From Rhizobium ecuadorense (GTDB lineage: Bacteria > Pseudomonadota > Alphaproteobacteria > Rhizobiales > Rhizobiaceae): a stretch of 64,000 nucleotides of DNA. Made by a program: the position numbers and the translations under genes. The notes beneath the pieces were generated by a model. That model did no database searches, had not been told where the DNA came from, and worked only from the letters and a program-made list of their open reading frames with translations. Where the stretch lies: contig NZ_LFIO01001796.1 of the NCBI RefSeq assembly GCF_001187535.1, positions 1 through 64,000 of the forward strand, in the 5' to 3' direction. This document shows positions 18,704-27,363 of this stretch, piece after piece; position 1 is the stretch's first letter, and each line of letters opens with the position of its first letter.

Positions 18704-19432
18704 TTATTTGCCGGGCGCCTTGATGCCGCAGAGCATTTCGCGTTTGCCGGCGAAGCCCTGGCGGCGTTCGACGGCAAAACCTGCGGCGATGAGGTTGCGG
18801 CGGACGAAGCCGGCCGCGGCATAGGTGGCGAAGGTGCCGCCGGGCGTGGTCTTTTCGTGGACGCGCCGCATCAGTTCCTCCGACCACATGTCGCCGTTGC
18901 GCGACGGGGCGAAGCCATCGAGATACCAGGCGTCGAAGCCGGGCTTTGCGGCTGCGACGCCGTCGAGCGCTGCGCCGCAGACGACGCTGAGCCTCGTCTG
19001 GTCGTCGAGGTCGAGCGAGACGGTACCATCAGGCGTTTGCGGCCAGGCCGCCGTCAGCGCCTCGCGTTCGGCATCGATCTCCGGCCAATGCGAGAGCGCC
19101 CGGCCGATCTCCTCGCCGCGCATCGGGTGGAGTTCGAAGGAGATGAAATGTAACTGTTGGCCGCGCTTGCGGTGAAGCTTCCACTGCCGCCAGGTCTCGG
19201 CGAAGTTCAGGCCGGTGCCGAAGCCGAGCTCGCCGATCAAAAATTCCTGCCGCCCGTCCCAGCGCTCCGGCAGGCCGTTGCCGGCGAGGAAGACATGGCC
19301 GCATTCCAGCCGTCCGTCGGTCTGGCAATAAAAATGATCGCCAAAGGCGGTGGAATAAGGCATATCGCCGTCGCGCCATTCGAGCGGCTGCGGCGCGCCC
19401 GCGCCAATCTGATCGGGGTTCACGTCTGTCAT
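18704..19432 (-). CDS. mnmD: tRNA U34 methyltransferase (MnmC N-terminal domain, MnmD)
   Basis: A 242-residue S-adenosylmethionine-dependent methyltransferase equal to the N-terminal half of E. coli MnmC, which methylates the aminomethyl group at tRNA wobble uridine. Visible elements: MPYSTAFGDHFYCQTDGRLE, the SAM-binding LIGELGFGTGLNFAETW, and WYLDGFAPSRNGDMWSEEL. The FAD-dependent half of MnmC is absent from this protein; a plausible counterpart is the divergent neighbour. The start codon (CAT on the top strand, 19430-19432) overlaps the neighbour's ATG by two bases. Confidence 0.9.
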   Translation of the reverse strand: MTDVNPDQIGAGAPQPLEWRDGDMPYSTAFGDHFYCQTDGRLECGHVFLAGNGLPERWDGRQEFLIGELGFGTGLNFAETWRQWKLHRKRGQQLHFISFELHPMRGEEIGRALSHWPEIDAEREALTAAWPQTPDGTVSLDLDDQTRLSVVCGAALDGVAAAKPGFDAWYLDGFAPSRNGDMWSEELMRRVHEKTTPGGTFATYAAAGFVRRNLIAAGFAVERRQGFAGKREMLCGIKAPGK

Positions 19433-20609
19433 GGAAAAAGCCGATAATCCTCGGCCGGTCTCAGGTCAATCATCCTGCGAATTGCTGGTCGTCGGCGGCG
19501 GCATCATGGGTCTCTGGGCGGCCGTCCATGCCGAGCGCCGCGGCATCGCCACCCTGATCGCCGATGCCGGCAGATTGGGCGGAGGGGCAAGCGGCGGCCT
19601 GCTTGGCGCGCTGATGCCGCATATGCCGGATCGCTGGTCGGAGAAGAAGCAGTTTCAATTCGATGCGCTGGTCTCGCTCGAAGACGAGATCGCCACGCTC
19701 GAAGCGGCGACCGGGCTTTCGGCCGGATATCGCCGTTCGGGACGGTTGATCCCGCTGCCGAAGCCGCATCTCGAAAAAATCGCGCGCCGACATTGCGAGG
19801 ATGCCGAGCGGCATTGGCAGGCCGGCGCGCGCCGTTTCCACTGGCATGTGCTCGACAATCCGCCGGTCGGCGGCTGGATCGAGGCCTCGGCCGGCGAGAG
19901 CGGCTTCGTGCACGACACGCTCGCCGCCCGCGTGGCGCCCCGTTCGCTGATCGCGGCCCTCGTCGCTTTGCTGCGGCGGTCAAAACATGTGCGCATCTCC
20001 GAGCATGCAACGGTTGCCGGCCTTGATCCGGATCGCGGCGTGGCCGAGATAGGCGGCGAAAGCATCGCTTTCCGTCACTGCATCCTGGCCGCCGGCCATC
20101 AATCCTTTCCGTTGCTGCAGGGCCTGACGCCGGGGTTGAAACAGCTGCTTGGCCAGCCGGTCAAGGGACAGGCGGCGCTGTTGAAAGCCGATATCGACCC
20201 GGTGCTGCCGACGATCTTTCTCGACGGGCTCTATGTCGTGGCGCATGAGGGCGGCCATGCGGCGATCGGCAGCACCAGCGAGAACCGTTTCGACGATCCG
20301 ACCTCGACGGATACCCAACTCGACGCGCTGATTGCCGGGGCGCGGGAGATCGTGCCGACGCTCCGCGATGCCGTCGTCGTCGAACGTTGGGCCGGGCTTC
20401 GCCCGAAGGCGATCGACCGTGATCCGATGATCGGCCGCCATCCCGATCACCCGCGCCTGATCGCGCTGACCGGCGGATTCAAGGTCAGCTTCGGCCTGGC
20501 CCACCGGCTGGCGGAAGCGGCAATCTGTATCGCAGGCGATACAGATTGCGGATTTTTGCTGCCGGAAAGCTTCGCAATTTCAAGCCATATCGCAGCGGCT
20601 TCACGTTAA
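19431..20609 (+). CDS. FAD-dependent DAO-type oxidoreductase, probable MnmC C-terminal half
   Basis: A 392-residue flavoprotein with the dinucleotide fold at the N-terminus (LLVVGGGIMGLWAAVHAERRG), an ASGGLLGALMPHMPDRW loop and a C-terminal FAD region (VVERWAGLRPKAIDRDPMIG, TGGFKVSFGLAHRLAE). This is the D-amino-acid oxidase fold that forms the second half of MnmC, which removes the carboxymethyl group from tRNA cmnm5U34. Because it is divergent from mnmD, with the start codons sharing CATG, I infer it supplies that activity; a free amino-acid oxidase is the alternative. No other in-frame start precedes the FAD motif. Confidence 0.8.
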   Translation: MEKADNPRPVSGQSSCELLVVGGGIMGLWAAVHAERRGIATLIADAGRLGGGASGGLLGALMPHMPDRWSEKKQFQFDALVSLEDEIATLEAATGLSAGYRRSGRLIPLPKPHLEKIARRHCEDAERHWQAGARRFHWHVLDNPPVGGWIEASAGESGFVHDTLAARVAPRSLIAALVALLRRSKHVRISEHATVAGLDPDRGVAEIGGESIAFRHCILAAGHQSFPLLQGLTPGLKQLLGQPVKGQAALLKADIDPVLPTIFLDGLYVVAHEGGHAAIGSTSENRFDDPTSTDTQLDALIAGAREIVPTLRDAVVVERWAGLRPKAIDRDPMIGRHPDHPRLIALTGGFKVSFGLAHRLAEAAICIAGDTDCGFLLPESFAISSHIAAASR

Positions 20610-20723
20610 ACGTGAATTCGCCGCCGCCTCGTTTCGTTATTCTGTCATGCAAATCACCTATCTGCTTGCGCATCGACGGCGCCTGAGATCACCGGCGCTC
20701 CTTTTCCTGATGGAGGAAATCGC

Positions 20724-21431
20724 ATGCGCTATGCCATTTGCTTCACGCCCCCGGCAAGCGACCCGCTATCGCTCATGGCCGCCCATTGGCTTGGCCGCAA
20801 CGTGTTCTCAGGCGATATGCTGGAGCCTCCGGCCGTGCGCGGCCTCGGCATTCACGAGATCGCCTTCCATACGGCCGTGCCGCGGCGCTACGGTTTTCAC
20901 GGCGTCTTGAAGGCGCCGTTCCACTTGTGTCCGGACCTGTCCGAAGCGCAACTCCTGCGCGATCTCATGCGTTTTTCCGGGACTGTCCTTCCTTTCCAGA
21001 TTCCGCGTTTCGAAGTCGCCAGGCTCGGCAATTTCTACAGCCTGCTGCCGAGCGCTCCCTGCGAGCAGATCCAGTATCTCGCTTCGGCGATCGTACAGGA
21101 ATTCGACCGTTTCCGCGCGCCGCTCAGCGAGGCCGATATCGAACGCAGCGATCCGGACGGGCTGTCGGCGGCGCAGTTCTCAAATCTGCATCGCTGGGGC
21201 AATCCTTACGTGATGGAGGAGTTCCGCTTCCATATGCCGGTGACGGGTCCGGTCAACGCGATCGACATGCCGCGCATCGAGCCGGCGCTGCGGACGGTTT
21301 TCGAGGCTGTGCTGAGTGAACCGGTTGTGGTTTCGAACGTGGCGCTGATGATCGAGGAGGGTACCGGCGGGCCTTTCCGGGTTCATTCGCTGCATCCGAT
21401 GGGCAAGGTCAGCGCCCGCAAGATCGCCTGA
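20724..21431 (+). CDS. DUF1045 family 2H phosphoesterase-like protein
   Basis: A 235-residue protein of the DUF1045 family, elsewhere named phosphonate-metabolism protein because of its place in some phn operons. Two histidine motifs typical of 2H phosphoesterases are visible: HGVLKAPFHL near residue 58 and RFHMPVTGP near 170. The ATG is preceded by TGGAGGA at good spacing. Here no phosphonate genes are nearby; it lies just upstream of the urate/ureide operon and may be read into it, though about 110 bases separate them. The substrate is unknown. Confidence 0.85.
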   Translation: MRYAICFTPPASDPLSLMAAHWLGRNVFSGDMLEPPAVRGLGIHEIAFHTAVPRRYGFHGVLKAPFHLCPDLSEAQLLRDLMRFSGTVLPFQIPRFEVARLGNFYSLLPSAPCEQIQYLASAIVQEFDRFRAPLSEADIERSDPDGLSAAQFSNLHRWGNPYVMEEFRFHMPVTGPVNAIDMPRIEPALRTVFEAVLSEPVVVSNVALMIEEGTGGPFRVHSLHPMGKVSARKIA

Positions 21432-21544
21432 CAGGCGATGAGCTAAATACTTGTGCAGAAAGGACAAAATTCCGCTGCGCAGTTTCCGTCTCGACATTCC
21501 GGCTGCGGATGCTACCGTTCTCCGTCTTTTCAGAAGGTGATTTG

Positions 21545-22468
21545 ATGGTATCCGAGACTTATCCGCGCAATCTCGTCGGCTACGGGCGTCAGACGCCCGA
21601 TCCGAAATGGCCTGAAGAGGCACGCGTCGCCGTGCAGTTCGTTATCAATTACGAGGAGGGCGGGGAAAGCTCGATCCTCGATGGCGATCCGGCGTCAGAA
21701 AATCTGCTGTCGGAGATCGTGGGCGCGGCCGCCTGGCCGGGGCAGCGCAATCTCAACATGGAATCGATCTACGAATATGGTTCGCGCGCCGGTTTCTGGC
21801 GGCTCTGGCGGATGTTCACCGATCTCAAGGTGCAGGCGACCGTCTACGGCGTGACGCTGGCGATGGCGCGCAACCCGGAAGCCGTCGCGGCGATGAAGGA
21901 GGCCGGCTGGGAAATCGCCAGCCACGGTTACCGCTGGCTGGAATATAAGGATTTTCCGGAAGATCTGGAGCGCAAGCATATTCTCGAAGCCGTGCGCCTG
22001 CACACCGAACTCACCGGCGAGCGGCCCTATGGCATGTACCAGGGCAAGCCCTCAGACAATACGCTGCGGCTGGTGCAGGAGGAGGGCGGCTTCCTCTATT
22101 CCTCCGATTCCTATGCCGACGACCTGCCCTTCTGGGTCAAGGGCGTCGACGGGAAACCCTTCCTGATCATTCCCTATACGCTCGAAACCAACGATATGCG
22201 TTTTGCGACCCCGCAGGGTTTCAACACCGGCGACCAGTTTTTCACCTATCTCAAGGATGCCTTCGATACGCTCTATGAGGAAGGCAAGGCGGGCAGCCCG
22301 AAGATGATGTCGGTCGGCCTGCATTGCCGTCTCGTCGGGCGCCCGGGTCGGGCGGCGGCGCTGAAGCGCTTCATCGAATATGTGCTGAAGCACGACAAGG
22401 TCTGGATTCCGCGCCGCATCGAGATTGCCGAGCACTGGCACAAGCACCATCAGCCGGACGCGATCTGA
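21545..22468 (+). CDS. puuE: Allantoinase of the polysaccharide-deacetylase fold (PuuE)
   Basis: A 307-residue cofactor-independent allantoinase, which opens the hydantoin ring of allantoin. It is related to NodB-type deacetylases but carries the PuuE features NYEEGGESSILDGD and EIASHGYRWLEYKDFPEDLE. AAGGTGA lies five bases before the ATG at 21545; the frame is open 12 codons further but without a site. Its stop overlaps the uraD start (TGATG). It is the first gene of a tight rightward operon with uraD, a HepT-like gene, allA and uraH. Confidence 0.92.
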   Translation: MVSETYPRNLVGYGRQTPDPKWPEEARVAVQFVINYEEGGESSILDGDPASENLLSEIVGAAAWPGQRNLNMESIYEYGSRAGFWRLWRMFTDLKVQATVYGVTLAMARNPEAVAAMKEAGWEIASHGYRWLEYKDFPEDLERKHILEAVRLHTELTGERPYGMYQGKPSDNTLRLVQEEGGFLYSSDSYADDLPFWVKGVDGKPFLIIPYTLETNDMRFATPQGFNTGDQFFTYLKDAFDTLYEEGKAGSPKMMSVGLHCRLVGRPGRAAALKRFIEYVLKHDKVWIPRRIEIAEHWHKHHQPDAI

Positions 22469-22968
22469 TGCTGTCGCGCGAGGATTTCGTTTCCCGCTTT
22501 GGCGGCGTCTTCGAACATTCGCCTTTCATCGCCGAGCGCGCCTATGACGCCGGCAGCGTGACCGAGCCGCTGACGGCATCAGGGGTGCATGCGGCGCTTG
22601 CCGCGGTCTTCCGCGCGGCAAGCCCGGAGGAACGTCTCGGCGTGCTCCGCGCCCACCCCGACCTTGCCGGGCGCCTTGCCGTATCGGGCGAACTTACCGA
22701 AGACAGCCGCAAGGAGCAGTCCGGCGCCGGTCTCGACCGCCTGAGCCCCGCCGAGCACGCCCGCTTCACTGAACTCAATTCGGCCTATGTCGAAAAATAT
22801 GGCTTTCCCTTCATCATCGCCGTCAAAGGACTCGGCAAGGAGGATATCCTGGAAGCTTTCGAAACACGGATCGGCAACAGGCGGGACGAAGAGTTTTCGA
22901 CCGCGACGGCGCAGGTCGAAAAGATCGCGCTGTTGCGTTTGACCTCGATGCTGCCGGAGGCTGAATGA
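22468..22968 (+). CDS. uraD: OHCU decarboxylase (UraD)
   Basis: A 166-residue enzyme that decarboxylates 2-oxo-4-hydroxy-4-carboxy-5-ureidoimidazoline to S-allantoin, the last step from urate. The catalytic His63 lies in LRAHPDLAGRL, and the later FTELNSAYVEKYGFPFIIAV is the second family signature. The start overlaps the puuE stop and its own stop overlaps the next ATG by four bases (ATGA), so it is translationally coupled on both sides. Length is normal for the family. Confidence 0.95.
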   Translation: MLSREDFVSRFGGVFEHSPFIAERAYDAGSVTEPLTASGVHAALAAVFRAASPEERLGVLRAHPDLAGRLAVSGELTEDSRKEQSGAGLDRLSPAEHARFTELNSAYVEKYGFPFIIAVKGLGKEDILEAFETRIGNRRDEEFSTATAQVEKIALLRLTSMLPEAE

Positions 22969-23327
22969 AGGAGAGACGCGCCATCGACTATCTCAACGAC
23001 ATGCAAAAGGCGGCATCCCAAGCGCTGTCCTTCATCGGCGGAATGGATGAGGCGGCTTTCGCCGAGGACCAGCTGACCTTCAAGGCCGTTGCCTTCTGCC
23101 ACTTCACCATCGGTGCTGCGGCATCCCGTCTGCTGGTGAGCCATCCGGAATTTGCCACCGAGCATCCCGGCCTGCCGTGGACGAAGATCTGCGGCACGGG
23201 AAATCGCATTCTCGACGACGTCTTCGATCTCGATCCCTCAGAAATCTGGGAGGCGACCTATCGGACGCTGCCGGAGCTGCTTCGCGAGATCGATGCCGTC
23301 CGATACTGGCATGCCCAAGGCGAATGA
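22965..23327 (+). CDS. HepT/DUF86-like protein without the RNase motif
   Basis: A 120-residue helical protein that follows the HepT (DUF86) pattern: MKERRAIDYLNDMQKAASQALSF at the start, a central helix with FCHFTIGAAASRLL, and PGLPWTKICGTGNRILDDVF. In active HepT toxins the last segment reads R-x4-H-x-Y; here it is NRILDDVFDLD, so the histidine and tyrosine are missing. No nucleotidyltransferase antitoxin (MNT) accompanies it. It is translationally coupled to uraD and followed five bases later by allA. A housekeeping or regulatory role in ureide metabolism is possible but unproven. Confidence 0.75.
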   Translation: MKERRAIDYLNDMQKAASQALSFIGGMDEAAFAEDQLTFKAVAFCHFTIGAAASRLLVSHPEFATEHPGLPWTKICGTGNRILDDVFDLDPSEIWEATYRTLPELLREIDAVRYWHAQGE

Positions 23328-23331
23328 AGCA

Positions 23332-23832
23332 ATGTCTCAGTTTCTCGACATTCGTCCACTCACCGGCGCCGCCTTCGCTCCCTTCGGTGAGGTGATCGAA
23401 ACCGATCCGGCCTCGATGCGGCTGATCAATGGCGGCACGACGGAGCGGTTTCATGCGCTGGCCGCGGCGGAGGCGGCGGGCGAGGGCGCCCGCGTGATCA
23501 TCAGTCTGTTTCGCGGCCAGCCGCGCAGTTTCCCCTATGACATCGACATGATGGAGCGTCATCCTTTCGGCAGCCAGAGTTTTTCGCCGGTTTCCGGCCG
23601 TCCTTTTCTGGTCGTCGTCGCCGAGGACGCGAGCGGATGTCCGGGCAGGCCGCAGGTGTTTTTGGCACGCGGGGATCAGGGCGTGAATTACCGCCGCAAT
23701 GTCTGGCATCATCCGCTGATGGCGCTTGGCCAGGTCTCCGATTTCCTGGTCGTCGACCGCGACGGGCCAGGCAACAATCTGGAGGAATTCTTCTTCGAAA
23801 CCCCCTTTATCATTAGAGAGCCAGCCCTATGA
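23332..23832 (+). CDS. allA: Ureidoglycolate lyase (AllA)
   Basis: A 166-residue enzyme that splits ureidoglycolate to glyoxylate and urea. The family pattern is clear: RPLTGAAFAPFGEVIETD at the start, INGGTTERFHAL, MMERHPFGSQSFSPVSGRPFLVVVA, and NYRRNVWHHPLMALG, a cupin-like fold. The ATG at 23332 is chosen because it gives the usual N-terminus; an in-frame ATG at 23311 is possible. It overlaps uraH by four bases. Confidence 0.94.
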   Translation: MSQFLDIRPLTGAAFAPFGEVIETDPASMRLINGGTTERFHALAAAEAAGEGARVIISLFRGQPRSFPYDIDMMERHPFGSQSFSPVSGRPFLVVVAEDASGCPGRPQVFLARGDQGVNYRRNVWHHPLMALGQVSDFLVVDRDGPGNNLEEFFFETPFIIREPAL

Positions 23833-24185
23833 CCGGACTGACCACGCATGTTCTCGATACCGCCTTGGGCAAACCGGCCGAGCGGCTCAGGATCGATCTC
23901 TTCCAGCTCGACGGCGAGATCCGCAGGCATTTGAAGACGGTCGAGACCAATGCCGACGGCCGGGTCGATGGCGGCCCGATTCTATCAGGCGAAAATTTCC
24001 GGGCCGGCACCTATGAACTGGTCTTCCACGCCGGTGATTATCTGAGAGCCAGCGGCACGCCGCTGCCGCATCCTGCCTTCCTCGATCTCGTGCCGATCCG
24101 CTTCGGCATCGCCGATGTCACGGCGCATTATCATGTGCCGCTGCTGATCTCGCCCTACGGTTATTCCACCTATCGAGGAAGTTAG
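23829..24185 (+). CDS. uraH: 5-hydroxyisourate hydrolase (UraH/HiuH)
   Basis: A 118-residue transthyretin-related enzyme that hydrolyses 5-hydroxyisourate to OHCU, the step before UraD. It has the N-terminal signature LTTHVLDTALGKPAERL, the internal HYHVPLLISP and the diagnostic C-terminal YRGS tetrapeptide. It is coupled to allA by an ATGA overlap. No N-terminal targeting peptide is seen, so it is cytoplasmic. Confidence 0.96.
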   Translation: MTGLTTHVLDTALGKPAERLRIDLFQLDGEIRRHLKTVETNADGRVDGGPILSGENFRAGTYELVFHAGDYLRASGTPLPHPAFLDLVPIRFGIADVTAHYHVPLLISPYGYSTYRGS

Positions 24186-24187
24186 GA

Positions 24188-24928
24188 ATGCGTTTTGCTG
24201 CGATCGCCGACATCCACGGCAACCATCTGGCGCTTGAAGCCGTGCTTGCGGATATTCGCGCTGAGGGTATCGAGGACATCGTCAATCTCGGCGATTTCTT
24301 CAGCGGGCCGCTCGAGGCCGGCCGGACGGCGGAGCTGCTGATGCCGCTCGGCCTGACCTCGGTTTGCGGCAATCATGATCGCTATCTGATCGAGCAGGAT
24401 CCGGCAGCGATGCATGCCTCGGATGCCTCAGCCTATCGGCAACTGACGCCGGCCCATCTCGACTGGATCCGCAGCCTGCCGTTCGATGCCGTCTATCGCG
24501 GCGAGGCCTATCTCTGCCATGCGACCCCGAAGGACGATAATCTCTATTGGCTGGAGTCGGTCTCGCCTGAAGGCTTCGTCTTCCTGAAGCCGATCGAACC
24601 GATCGAGGCGCTGGCTGAGGGTATCGACCTGCCGCTGATCCTCTGCGGCCACAGCCATCTTCCCCGCGCCGTCCGCCTCTCCGATGGCCGGCTGATCGTC
24701 AATCCCGGCAGCGTCGGCTGCCCCGCCTATGACGATGTGCTGCCTTATTACCACAAAGTCGAAGCCGGCCACCCGCTGGCGAGCTACGCCATTCTGGAAA
24801 AGACGGCGGCCGGATGGATATGGCAGTTCCGAACCGTCGCCTACGACCATATGGCGATGTCGGCACTGGCCACCGAAAGAGGCCGGGCCGACTGGGCGAG
24901 CGCGCTGGCGGCGGGTTGGGTGAGATAG
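24188..24928 (+). CDS. Calcineurin-like metallophosphoesterase
   Basis: A 246-residue phosphoesterase with all metal-binding motifs in order: DIHGN (residues 8-12), GDFFSG, GNHDR, and GHSHLPR, followed by VNPGSVGCPAYDD. This is the YfcE/MJ0936 type that hydrolyses phosphodiesters. It starts two bases after the uraH stop (TAGGA spacing), so it belongs to the same transcript, yet it has no known step in urate degradation. It may salvage nucleotides that feed purine breakdown (inference). Confidence 0.88.
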   Translation: MRFAAIADIHGNHLALEAVLADIRAEGIEDIVNLGDFFSGPLEAGRTAELLMPLGLTSVCGNHDRYLIEQDPAAMHASDASAYRQLTPAHLDWIRSLPFDAVYRGEAYLCHATPKDDNLYWLESVSPEGFVFLKPIEPIEALAEGIDLPLILCGHSHLPRAVRLSDGRLIVNPGSVGCPAYDDVLPYYHKVEAGHPLASYAILEKTAAGWIWQFRTVAYDHMAMSALATERGRADWASALAAGWVR

Positions 24929-24950
24929 CCCAGACCCGCCAGCCCTTCGA

Positions 24951-26714
24951 TCAATCCTTCGTCGGCGCCGAAGGGGCGATCGGTTTCGCCGGGGCTGCGG
25001 CCGGTGCCGGCCCTGCCGGAGGTGCTGCGGGTATTGCCGGCTTCACCGGAGCCGCAACCTGCTTTGCGGGTTTTGCGCCATCGAGATTTCCAAGGAGGGA
25101 CGAGATGGCGTTGTCGCCTTCGAAGCCGGCCTCTTTCAGCAATTTGTCGAGGATCGGCTTGTTGGCCTGATAGGAGAGGAGCTGGCCGGCCAAGCCTTCG
25201 CCGAGACCGATGCCGCTGTCGCCGTTCGCGCCGTTTCCGCGGCCGAGCATGCCGCCGGTGTCGAAAATCCGGATATCAGAGATCTTTTCGATCGGCTTGA
25301 CCGCCTCGGCAAGCGCCTCGGGAATGATCCGGATACGTTCGCGGGTGATCTCGAACTCGATGATGGCAGAGCTCAGTTTGTTACGCGCGTCGTTGAGCAA
25401 GGCTTCGCTCTCGGCCGCGGCCTTGCCGGTTTCGAGAATACCCTTGGCCTTGATGATCGCCGCATCCGCTTCGGCGGTCGCCAGCGTCTTGATGGCTTCG
25501 GCCTGATCGATCGCCGCCTGTTTTTCGGCCTCGGCGCCGACGGTGACGGCGGTCGCTTCGGTTTCGGCTTTCTTGCGGGCGTCGATCACGGCGATCTGCT
25601 TTTCGCGCTCGGCAATCTCGATTGCCTTGGCCGTGCCGACCTTTTCCTCTGCCGCGATCGCGAGCGCCCGGGCGGTTTCGGCGGTGGCCTTCGCCTCGGA
25701 TTCCTCGCGGCTCTTGTTGGCGACGGCGATCGCGCTTTCCTGGGCGACGATCTGAAGATCGCGCTTGGCTTCTGTTTCGCGTTGCTGGACAGCGCGGGCC
25801 GCGTCGATGTTGGCGCTTTCGCGGGCCTGCTTGGCGGATGCCTCGCGTTCGGCGATCGCCTGTTCGGAGGCGATGCGGGCTTCCTCCTCGGCGCGTTTTG
25901 CCGCCTGCTCCTGCTGGGCGGTTTCGGCGCGCGTCGCCGCGGATTTGTTGGCGATATCGCGTTCCTGGCTGAGTTCGGCTTCGCGCTTGGTCCGCTCGAT
26001 GGTCAGCGACTGCTGGCGGGCCTCGAGATCCTTCTGGGCGATGGCGACTTCGGTGTCGCGAACGATCTCGTTTCGCTCCTTCTTGCGACCCTCGGTGATG
26101 CGGGTCAATGCCGCAAGACCTTGCGCATCGAAGAAGTTGTTGGCGTTGAAGTGCTTGATATCGGTCTGATCGAGGCGTGTCAGCGACACGGATTCGAGCT
26201 CGAGGCCGTTCGATTGGAGATCGGCGCCGACGGCTTCCTGCACGGCCTTGACGAAGTCCATGCGCTGTTCCTGCAGCGCGTCGAGATTCATCGTCGCGGC
26301 CACCGAGCGAAGGCCGTCGACGAATTTTGCTTCGATCAGGATACGAAGCGCCTCGGCATCGTTGGTGCGGTTGCCGAGTGTCTGGGCGGCAAGCGCAATC
26401 GAGGAGGCATCGGGTTTGACGCGGACGTAGAACTCGGCGCCGATATCGACGCGCATGCGGTCCTTGGTGATCAGCGCGTCGCCTTCGCCGCGGCGGACTT
26501 CCAGTCGCAGCGTCTTCAGGTTCACCCTGGCGGTGGAATGGAAGATCGGCAAGACGACCGAACCGCCGTCGAGCACGACTTTCTGGCCGCCGAGGCCGGT
26601 GCGCACATAGGCTTCGTCACGGCTGGAGCGTGTGTACAGGGAGGCGAGGACAAAACCGATACCGAAGATCAGAACGATTGCAATGCCGGCCGGTAGAAGA
26701 ATGTCATACATCAT
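24951..26714 (-). CDS. yqiK: Flotillin-family protein (YqiK-like)
   Basis: A 587-residue membrane-anchored protein: one N-terminal membrane segment (ILLPAGIAIVLIFGIGFVLA), an SPFH/band 7 domain to about residue 210, a very long Ala/Glu-rich coiled coil (about 210-440), and a Pro/Ala tail (PAAPPAGPAPAAAPAKP). Flotillins assemble membrane microdomains. Its start overlaps the stop of the upstream OB-fold gene by four bases, and it ends the three-gene operon with a PspA-like gene, a combination linked to membrane stress in other proteobacteria. Confidence 0.93.
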   Translation of the reverse strand: MMYDILLPAGIAIVLIFGIGFVLASLYTRSSRDEAYVRTGLGGQKVVLDGGSVVLPIFHSTARVNLKTLRLEVRRGEGDALITKDRMRVDIGAEFYVRVKPDASSIALAAQTLGNRTNDAEALRILIEAKFVDGLRSVAATMNLDALQEQRMDFVKAVQEAVGADLQSNGLELESVSLTRLDQTDIKHFNANNFFDAQGLAALTRITEGRKKERNEIVRDTEVAIAQKDLEARQQSLTIERTKREAELSQERDIANKSAATRAETAQQEQAAKRAEEEARIASEQAIAEREASAKQARESANIDAARAVQQRETEAKRDLQIVAQESAIAVANKSREESEAKATAETARALAIAAEEKVGTAKAIEIAEREKQIAVIDARKKAETEATAVTVGAEAEKQAAIDQAEAIKTLATAEADAAIIKAKGILETGKAAAESEALLNDARNKLSSAIIEFEITRERIRIIPEALAEAVKPIEKISDIRIFDTGGMLGRGNGANGDSGIGLGEGLAGQLLSYQANKPILDKLLKEAGFEGDNAISSLLGNLDGAKPAKQVAAPVKPAIPAAPPAGPAPAAAPAKPIAPSAPTKD

Positions 26715-27358
26715 GACTGCTCCGTGAAAGATTGATTGTCCGATCCGGTGGGGTCCACCAGGGCGGGAATGGCGATAAATACATCTGCGTTGCGATCGAC
26801 GAGGAGAACCTGCGTGCCGATCCCAAGCGGCGGCTGATCCTTGGCGGCTCTGGCTCTCAGCACATGCCAGTTTCCATGCTGGTCCTTGACGCGGACGCGT
26901 CCCGGCAGTCCCTGATCGAGCGGGCCGATGGACACTTCGGCAGTCCGGCCGACAAAGGTGTCGAGATCGACCGCATAGGTCTCGTCGTGCGGCACGATCC
27001 GCGCCACGGTTCTGCTCGATGCCCTGACCATGGGGAAGGTGATCAACAGGGCGGGAATGACGGCGATGACGGAGGGCAGCGGCGCCCAGAAGGTGTTGGC
27101 GACAGCCTGGATGGCAAAGCCCGCGATGGCGAAGAAGCCGAGCATCAGCATCAGCAGAATGAGCAGGGGCACGCCGCCGAGATTGAGCCAGGAGAGGTAG
27201 CCCGCAATGCCGTCATGGCCATGGAAATCCGGTTTTCCGAGAAGCTCCGTTATCGAAAAACCCATGACGGTTGCGAGCATCTCGATCGCCGTCAGGCCCG
27301 CAAGCACGGCGGCGGCGATGGCAAAGGGGGCGCATTCGGGGGCGAAGAAAAGTGCCAT
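26711..27358 (-). CDS. yqiJ: YqiJ/NfeD-type membrane OB-fold protein
   Basis: A 215-residue protein with about three membrane segments in the first 110 residues (FAIAAAVLAGLTAIEMLATV, GVPLLILLMLMLGFFAIAGF, VIAVIPALLITFPMV) and a C-terminal OB-type beta domain (FVGRTAEVSIGPLDQGLPGRVRV and on). YqiJ/NfeD proteins are the regular partners of flotillins and are thought to complete the membrane scaffold. It lies five bases after the PspA-like gene and overlaps the flotillin gene by four bases, so all three are co-transcribed. Confidence 0.88.
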   Translation of the reverse strand: MALFFAPECAPFAIAAAVLAGLTAIEMLATVMGFSITELLGKPDFHGHDGIAGYLSWLNLGGVPLLILLMLMLGFFAIAGFAIQAVANTFWAPLPSVIAVIPALLITFPMVRASSRTVARIVPHDETYAVDLDTFVGRTAEVSIGPLDQGLPGRVRVKDQHGNWHVLRARAAKDQPPLGIGTQVLLVDRNADVFIAIPALVDPTGSDNQSFTEQS

Positions 27359-27363
27359 CGGCG

